Assembly: GCF_049994355.1 (NCBI RefSeq)
Contig: NZ_CP188257.1
Coordinates: 868,001 to 932,000 of the forward strand
From: Angustibacter sp049994355
Lineage (GTDB): Bacteria; Actinomycetota; Actinomycetes; Actinomycetales; Angustibacteraceae
Reading direction: 5' to 3'
Length of the DNA stretch: 64,000 bases
Below the pieces are notes generated by a model. That model saw only the letters and a program-made list of their open reading frames with translations, made no database searches and was not told the origin of the DNA. Shown piece by piece: positions 60,512-64,000 of the stretch. The translations under genes were made by a program, and so were the position numbers. Numbering within the stretch: the stretch's first letter is position 1; the number at the start of each line of letters is the position of its first letter.

Positions 60512-61879
60512 CTAACGAGCGGGCGCGTCGAAGGTCACGCCATGATCAGCCATTTCGGGCGAAACCGCATTCGGGACGTGCTCGAGGACAGGCGCGACGA
60601 CAGGCGCCGAGCGGTTCATTCGCGCCCACTCGGGCCGCAGCGCGGGCAGCGTGGTGGCCACGAAGTACACGACGCCGCAGACCAGCAGGGCGGGTCCGAT
60701 GCCCAGCCTGGTGGCGAGCAGGCCGCCCACCAGCCCGCCGAACGGGATCAGCGACCACGCCAGGCTCGTCATCAGCGACATGACGCGAGCCCGCATGTGC
60801 TCGGGGATGCGCTCCATCTCGACCGCGCCGAGGATCGGGTTGATCACCCCGCAACCGAGGCCGCCGACGAACAGCACCACGAACACCACGACCAGCGGGA
60901 CGTCGAAGCCCAGCACGGCGAACCGCGGCGCGCCGATCACGAAGAAGCCCACCGCGAAGGCGACCCGGCGGGGCATCCGGTGGCCGATGACGGCCGCGGT
61001 GAACGCGCCGATCACGGCACCGGTCGACAGCGCGGCCGCCGCGGCGCCCATCAGGCCCGCGCCGCCGCCACGGTGCTGGGCCCAGACCGCGATGAGCACG
61101 CCGCTCAGCGCGGCGTCCAGCAAGTTGGTGACCGCCACCATCGCGACGATCGAGCGCAGCAGTCCGTCGCTCCAGACGAACCGTGCACCGGCCCGTAGTC
61201 GCACCAGGTAGCTCTCGTCGTCCCCCGCGTCCGGGCCGGGCTCGCCGTCGGTGCCCTTGGCCGGCCGGGCCTCGCTGGGGCGCAGCGCGACCAGGAAGAC
61301 CACGGCGGCGATCGCGAAGGTGGCGGCGTCCAGCGCGATGGCGGTGGCGGCGCCGACCGCGGTGACCAGCACGGCGGCGAGCAGCGGCCCGATCACCGAG
61401 GCGGCGCGGCTGATCCCGTCCTCGAGCCCCAGCACCCGCTCGTTCGGTTGGCCGGCGGCCTTGGCCACGGCGGGCGCCAGCACGTACTTCGCGCTGTCGC
61501 CGGGGCCACGGACCGCGCCGGCGACGGCGACCAGCGCCAGCAGGGTGGCGAAGTGCAGCAGGCCGGCCTGGTGCAGCACCGGGATCAGGCCCACAACGGC
61601 AACGCTGACGACGTCCGAGGTGATACTCATCCGCCGTGGCCCCACCCGGTCCGTGACCGGCCCGGACAGCCCTTGGGCCAGCACGTACGGCAGCATCTCG
61701 GCCATCGCGACGAGCCCGGTGCGGGTCGGCGAGCCGGTGGTCTGCAGCACGAACAGGGGCACGGCGATCATCGACAGCCGAGTGCCGACCAGCGAGATCC
61801 CGAAGGCGGTGAGCAGCGCGACCATCGGGCGCAGCGAACCGCGGGCCGGCGCCTCGCGCTCGATCGTGGTGGTCGACAT
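60512..61879 (-). CDS. MFS exporter, paired with second ArsR repressor
   Basis: A 455-residue MFS_3/EntS-like protein with 12 predicted TM segments; motif A VTDRVGPRRMSI, then AGAVRGPGDSAKYVLAPAVAKAAGQPNERVLGLEDGISRAASVIGPLL, equivalent to the diagnostic stretch in the two other such pumps here. The ATG at 61879 shares its A with the repressor's TGA (TGATG), so translation is coupled. It is presumably induced by its own substrate through the ArsR protein. Confidence 0.92.
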   Translation of the reverse strand: MSTTTIEREAPARGSLRPMVALLTAFGISLVGTRLSMIAVPLFVLQTTGSPTRTGLVAMAEMLPYVLAQGLSGPVTDRVGPRRMSITSDVVSVAVVGLIPVLHQAGLLHFATLLALVAVAGAVRGPGDSAKYVLAPAVAKAAGQPNERVLGLEDGISRAASVIGPLLAAVLVTAVGAATAIALDAATFAIAAVVFLVALRPSEARPAKGTDGEPGPDAGDDESYLVRLRAGARFVWSDGLLRSIVAMVAVTNLLDAALSGVLIAVWAQHRGGGAGLMGAAAAALSTGAVIGAFTAAVIGHRMPRRVAFAVGFFVIGAPRFAVLGFDVPLVVVFVVLFVGGLGCGVINPILGAVEMERIPEHMRARVMSLMTSLAWSLIPFGGLVGGLLATRLGIGPALLVCGVVYFVATTLPALRPEWARMNRSAPVVAPVLEHVPNAVSPEMADHGVTFDAPAR

Positions 61880-62511
61880 CAGCTGTCCCCGGGGACTGGG
61901 AAGACGTTGAGCTGGACGTCGACGGCGCGCAGCGCCTCGCCGCCGTCGCTCGCGTCGTCCGGCGGGGGAGCGGGCAGCTCGTCGGCGCGCGGGTACTCGC
62001 CGACCAGCGCCCACATCCGGTCGGCCAGCTCGTCGGCCTGGTCCGGGGTCAGGCGCAACCGGATGTCGTTGAACGTGCCGGCCGACTGCCAGTGGCCGGG
62101 CAGCGCGACCTTCTCGTCCAGGTGGGCCTGCACCAGGTCGGCGGACATCCGGGTGACCGCGCGCAGGTAGGTCTCGGTGTTCGCGGCCAGCTCGGGGTCG
62201 CTGACGTAGGCGCCGACGTCCAGGGTGGTGGAGCGACTCGCCGACTTCCACCAGCGCTCGCGGCCCTGGCCGAGCTCTGGGTCCTCGACGATGAAGCCGT
62301 ACTCGGCGAGCTGGCGCAGGTGGTAGCTGGTCGCCGCGCTGGACTGACCGAGCTTCTCGGCCAGGCCGGTGGCGGTGGCGGCACCGTCGCGGCGAAGCAT
62401 GCCCAGGATGCGCACCCGCAGCGGGTGGGCCAGCCCACGCAAGGTGCGGGCGTCGAGGCGCAGCTCCTGGGGGTCCTGAGCCGGCTCGGTGCCTTCGGGG
62501 GTCTCGTTCAT
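61879..62511 (-). CDS. ArsR-type winged-helix repressor, second copy
   Basis: A 210-residue regulator of the same length and layout as that at 34506-35138: LDARTLRGLAHPLRVRILGMLRRDG, recognition helix SSAATSYHLRQLAEYG, wing QGRERWWKSASR, and a helical C-terminal region (about 95-210). No ArsR metal-binding Cys motif is present, so the ligand is likely organic. ATG 62511 lies 7 nt after TACCTT (minus strand, 62519-62524), a leaderless start. Three phased operator copies lie just upstream, shared with the divergent methyltransferase gene. Confidence 0.9.
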   Translation of the reverse strand: MNETPEGTEPAQDPQELRLDARTLRGLAHPLRVRILGMLRRDGAATATGLAEKLGQSSAATSYHLRQLAEYGFIVEDPELGQGRERWWKSASRSTTLDVGAYVSDPELAANTETYLRAVTRMSADLVQAHLDEKVALPGHWQSAGTFNDIRLRLTPDQADELADRMWALVGEYPRADELPAPPPDDASDGGEALRAVDVQLNVFPVPGDS

Positions 62512-62518
62512 GGTGCCA

Positions 62519-62562
62519 AAGGTACTTTGCAAAGACTTCTTTGCCAAGACATCTTTGCAAAG
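62519..62562 (-). promoter_or_regulatory. Three phased CTTTGCAAAG operators and -10 box
   Basis: CTTTGCAAAG at 62525-62534 and 62553-62562 are perfect 10-bp palindromes; CTTTGCCAAG at 62539-62548 differs by one base. The period is exactly 14 bp. The -10 box of the ArsR gene (62519-62524) abuts the first copy, so occupied sites would cover the -10 to -40 region. Confidence 0.75.
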
Positions 62563-62610
62563 AACTTTGGGGATGCCTTCTCTCCTGCTCTGATCAGCGA
62601 TGATGTGCGA

Positions 62611-63792
62611 GTGCTCGAACTCGACGATGCCCTCGCCCAGCTGCGCTCGGACCTGTTGGACCCGCAGCGGCTGGTCCGCGCGGTCGCGGCCGGACGGCGG
62701 CGGACGGCGCACCCCAGCGTGGCCCGCGCCGAGCTGCGACCGGTTGACCTGAAGAGTGGACGGGTCCTGCAGGTGGTCACCCACGACGGCCGCAACGCCA
62801 CCACTCGGAACACGCCCTACGGCGCGGCCGCCGCCACGGTGGACGCACTGCTGGCCGAGCCGTTCGGGAACTGGCACGTGGAGACCGTCGACGAGACCGT
62901 GCAGCTGCGGGTGACCAAGAAGGGCGCCGCGCAGGTGCACCGGGCGCCGGCCAGCCGCCGGGTGGTCGAGGTCCGCTCGCACGACCGGATCCGCCAACGG
63001 CTGCTCTCGCCGGACGACCCGCTGTTCGGGGCGCTCGGTGCGGACGGCGACAAGCGACGGCAGGTGGACGCCTTCCTGCGCCTGCTCGAGCCCTGCCTGG
63101 AGCGCGTGCCCACCGACCGTCCGGTGCGGGTGGTCGACCTCGGCTGCGGCAACGCCTACCTGACCTTCGCGGCCCACCGCTTCCTCGCGCAGCGGCTCGG
63201 CGACGTGCAGACCGTCGGGGTCGACATCCGGCCGGACGTGGTCGAGCGCAACACCCGGCTGGCGGCCGAGGCCGGCCTGGACGGGCTGAGCTTCCAGGTC
63301 GGGTCCATCGCGGACGCCGAGCCGTTCGACGGGACGCCGCCGGTCCTGGTGCTCGCGCTGCACGCCTGCGACACCGCCACCGACGACGCACTGGCCCGGG
63401 CCACCCGCTGGGGCACCCCGGTCGTCCTGGCCGCACCGTGCTGTCACCACGACGTGCAGCGTCAGCTCGCCGCCGGCCCCGGGGCACCGAACCCGTACGG
63501 CGCGATGGCCCGGCACCCGATCCTGCGCGAGCGCTTCGCCGACGTGCTGACCGACTCGCTGCGCGCCCTGGTGCTGCGGATGGTCGGCTACAAGGTGGAC
63601 GTCGTGGAGTTCGTCGACTCCCGGCACACCCCGCGCAACGCGATGATCCGGGCGATCCGGACGCCGGCGCCGGTCAAGGCGACCCTGGTGGCCGAGTACC
63701 GGGCGCTGACCGCCGACTGGAACGTGCACCCAGCACTGGCCCGGCTGCTCGACCCCGAGGTCACCAAGGCGATGGCGCTGCCGCGTCGATGA
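62611..63792 (+). CDS. Class I SAM-dependent methyltransferase (Methyltransf_32-like)
   Basis: A 393-residue protein with an N-terminal domain (about 1-150) of unknown role and a Rossmann methyltransferase domain: VDLGCGNAYLTFAAHRFLA (SAM motif I, near residue 175), TVGVDIRPDVVERN (acidic ribose contact), ALHACDTATDDAL and APCCHHDVQ. The CCHH segment recalls the METTL25/Trm13-like group, which points to an RNA or protein target, but the substrate is not known. GTG 62611 is 6 nt after GATGAT; GTG 62605 is an alternative. It overlaps the next gene (ATGA) and is divergent from arsR. Confidence 0.85.
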   Translation: MLELDDALAQLRSDLLDPQRLVRAVAAGRRRTAHPSVARAELRPVDLKSGRVLQVVTHDGRNATTRNTPYGAAAATVDALLAEPFGNWHVETVDETVQLRVTKKGAAQVHRAPASRRVVEVRSHDRIRQRLLSPDDPLFGALGADGDKRRQVDAFLRLLEPCLERVPTDRPVRVVDLGCGNAYLTFAAHRFLAQRLGDVQTVGVDIRPDVVERNTRLAAEAGLDGLSFQVGSIADAEPFDGTPPVLVLALHACDTATDDALARATRWGTPVVLAAPCCHHDVQRQLAAGPGAPNPYGAMARHPILRERFADVLTDSLRALVLRMVGYKVDVVEFVDSRHTPRNAMIRAIRTPAPVKATLVAEYRALTADWNVHPALARLLDPEVTKAMALPRR

Positions 63793-64000
63793 GCCTGGTG
63801 CTCGCCTTGCCGGCCGCGATGCTGGCGGCGCTGCTGTCGTCGGCGCCCGCAGTGACGCAACCCGCCGTGACGCAGCCCGCGCCGGCGCCCAGCGGCAGGG
63901 TCGTCACCGTCACCGACCCGCGCATCACCGAGTCCAGCGGTCTGGCCGTCAGCCCAGTCCACCCGGACCTGGTCTGGACCGTGAACGACTCCGGCTCGGA
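63789..64000 (+). CDS. Secreted protein, 3' end outside window
   Basis: ATG 63789 overlaps the methyltransferase stop by 4 bp and the frame stays open to the edge (70 codons). A Sec signal peptide (about 1-23; LVLALPAAMLAALLSSAPA) is followed by an Ala/Pro/Thr linker with a QPAVTQPAPAPSG repeat and the start of a domain, RITESSGLAVSPVHPDLVWTVNDSG, which looks like the first blade of a beta-propeller. The function cannot be assigned from this fragment. Confidence 0.75.
   Translation, partial: MSLVLALPAAMLAALLSSAPAVTQPAVTQPAPAPSGRVVTVTDPRITESSGLAVSPVHPDLVWTVNDSGS

Overview
The window is a gene-dense, very GC-rich chromosomal segment of an actinobacterium (Actinomycetota). This rests on a dual-CIRCE stand-alone groEL of the GroEL2 type, DUF3263 and LytR C-terminal-domain genes beside it, a WXG100 protein, a mycothiol-dependent maleylpyruvate-isomerase-family enzyme, an LLM (F420-type) oxidoreductase, a HelD-type RNA polymerase factor, a bacterial XPB helicase, a CspB/DUF3027/DUF2530 block, a DUF222-HNH protein, and many start codons placed 6-7 nt after a TANNNT -10 box (leaderless genes). 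I see no rRNA, tRNA, CRISPR array, prophage or insertion sequence. The genus cannot be read from the sequence; from memory, parts of the order (XPB, cspB, MFS, DUF3027, MarR; and DUF3263, LytR_C, groEL2) resemble two regions of mycobacterial chromosomes.

Layout. 1-7.7 kb: a truncated PLP decarboxylase, DUF3263, a LytR_C membrane protein, a small HEXXH membrane protein, groEL under two CIRCE operators with a strong terminator, hemD, then a 724-bp gene-free stretch holding a phased cluster of DnaA-box-like TCCACA sites and a hairpin terminator (candidate non-coding RNA), a lone WXG100 gene, DUF4031 and an HD-domain protein. 7.7-16.6 kb: one long operon for a molybdenum hydroxylase of the CO dehydrogenase 'form II' type. 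Its order is AAA+ ATPase, VWA protein, XdhC/CoxF, an aldo/keto-reductase-like protein without catalytic residues, then CoxS, CoxL, CoxM and CoxG; it ends at a large terminator shared with the convergent helD gene. 18.8-24.6 kb: an MFS transporter, a response regulator/sensor kinase/HtrA-like protease envelope-stress operon, and an XRE regulator. 24.6-33.6 kb: XPB helicase, a VOC protein, a secreted CxxC protein divergent from a 1041-residue STAND/TPR/BTAD regulator, a GYGQPP-repeat membrane protein and a helicase-associated/WYL-like protein. 33.5-46 kb: LLM oxidoreductase; an ArsR-MFS-peptidase-lipoprotein operon; acyl-CoA ligase; aldose epimerase-like protein; MFS; a HAD-LarE fusion; CspB; MFS. 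45.6-54.4 kb: DUF3027, a sacsin/Hsp90-like ATPase, DUF2530, an AzgA-type purine permease, a mycothiol-dependent enzyme, a DUF222-HNH protein and a MarR-MFS operon. 55-64 kb: a 28-residue leaderless membrane peptide, a large membrane patatin, a lytic transglycosylase, a second ArsR-MFS operon, a methyltransferase and the start of a secreted protein.

How it fits together. Four local regulators (two ArsR, one MarR, one XRE) have symmetrical operators lying on or beside their own leaderless -10 boxes, and three of them are translationally coupled to MFS transporters. The Mo-hydroxylase operon holds everything expected for assembly and membrane attachment of the enzyme, except that its substrate is unknown. 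Stress functions recur (GroEL with HrcA/CIRCE, an MprAB-PepD-like protease operon, HelD, CspB, an Hsp90-like ATPase). The least explained items are the degenerate aldo/keto reductase in the cox-like operon, the HAD-LarE fusion, the phased TCCACA cluster and the gene-free 5.4-5.8 kb segment.
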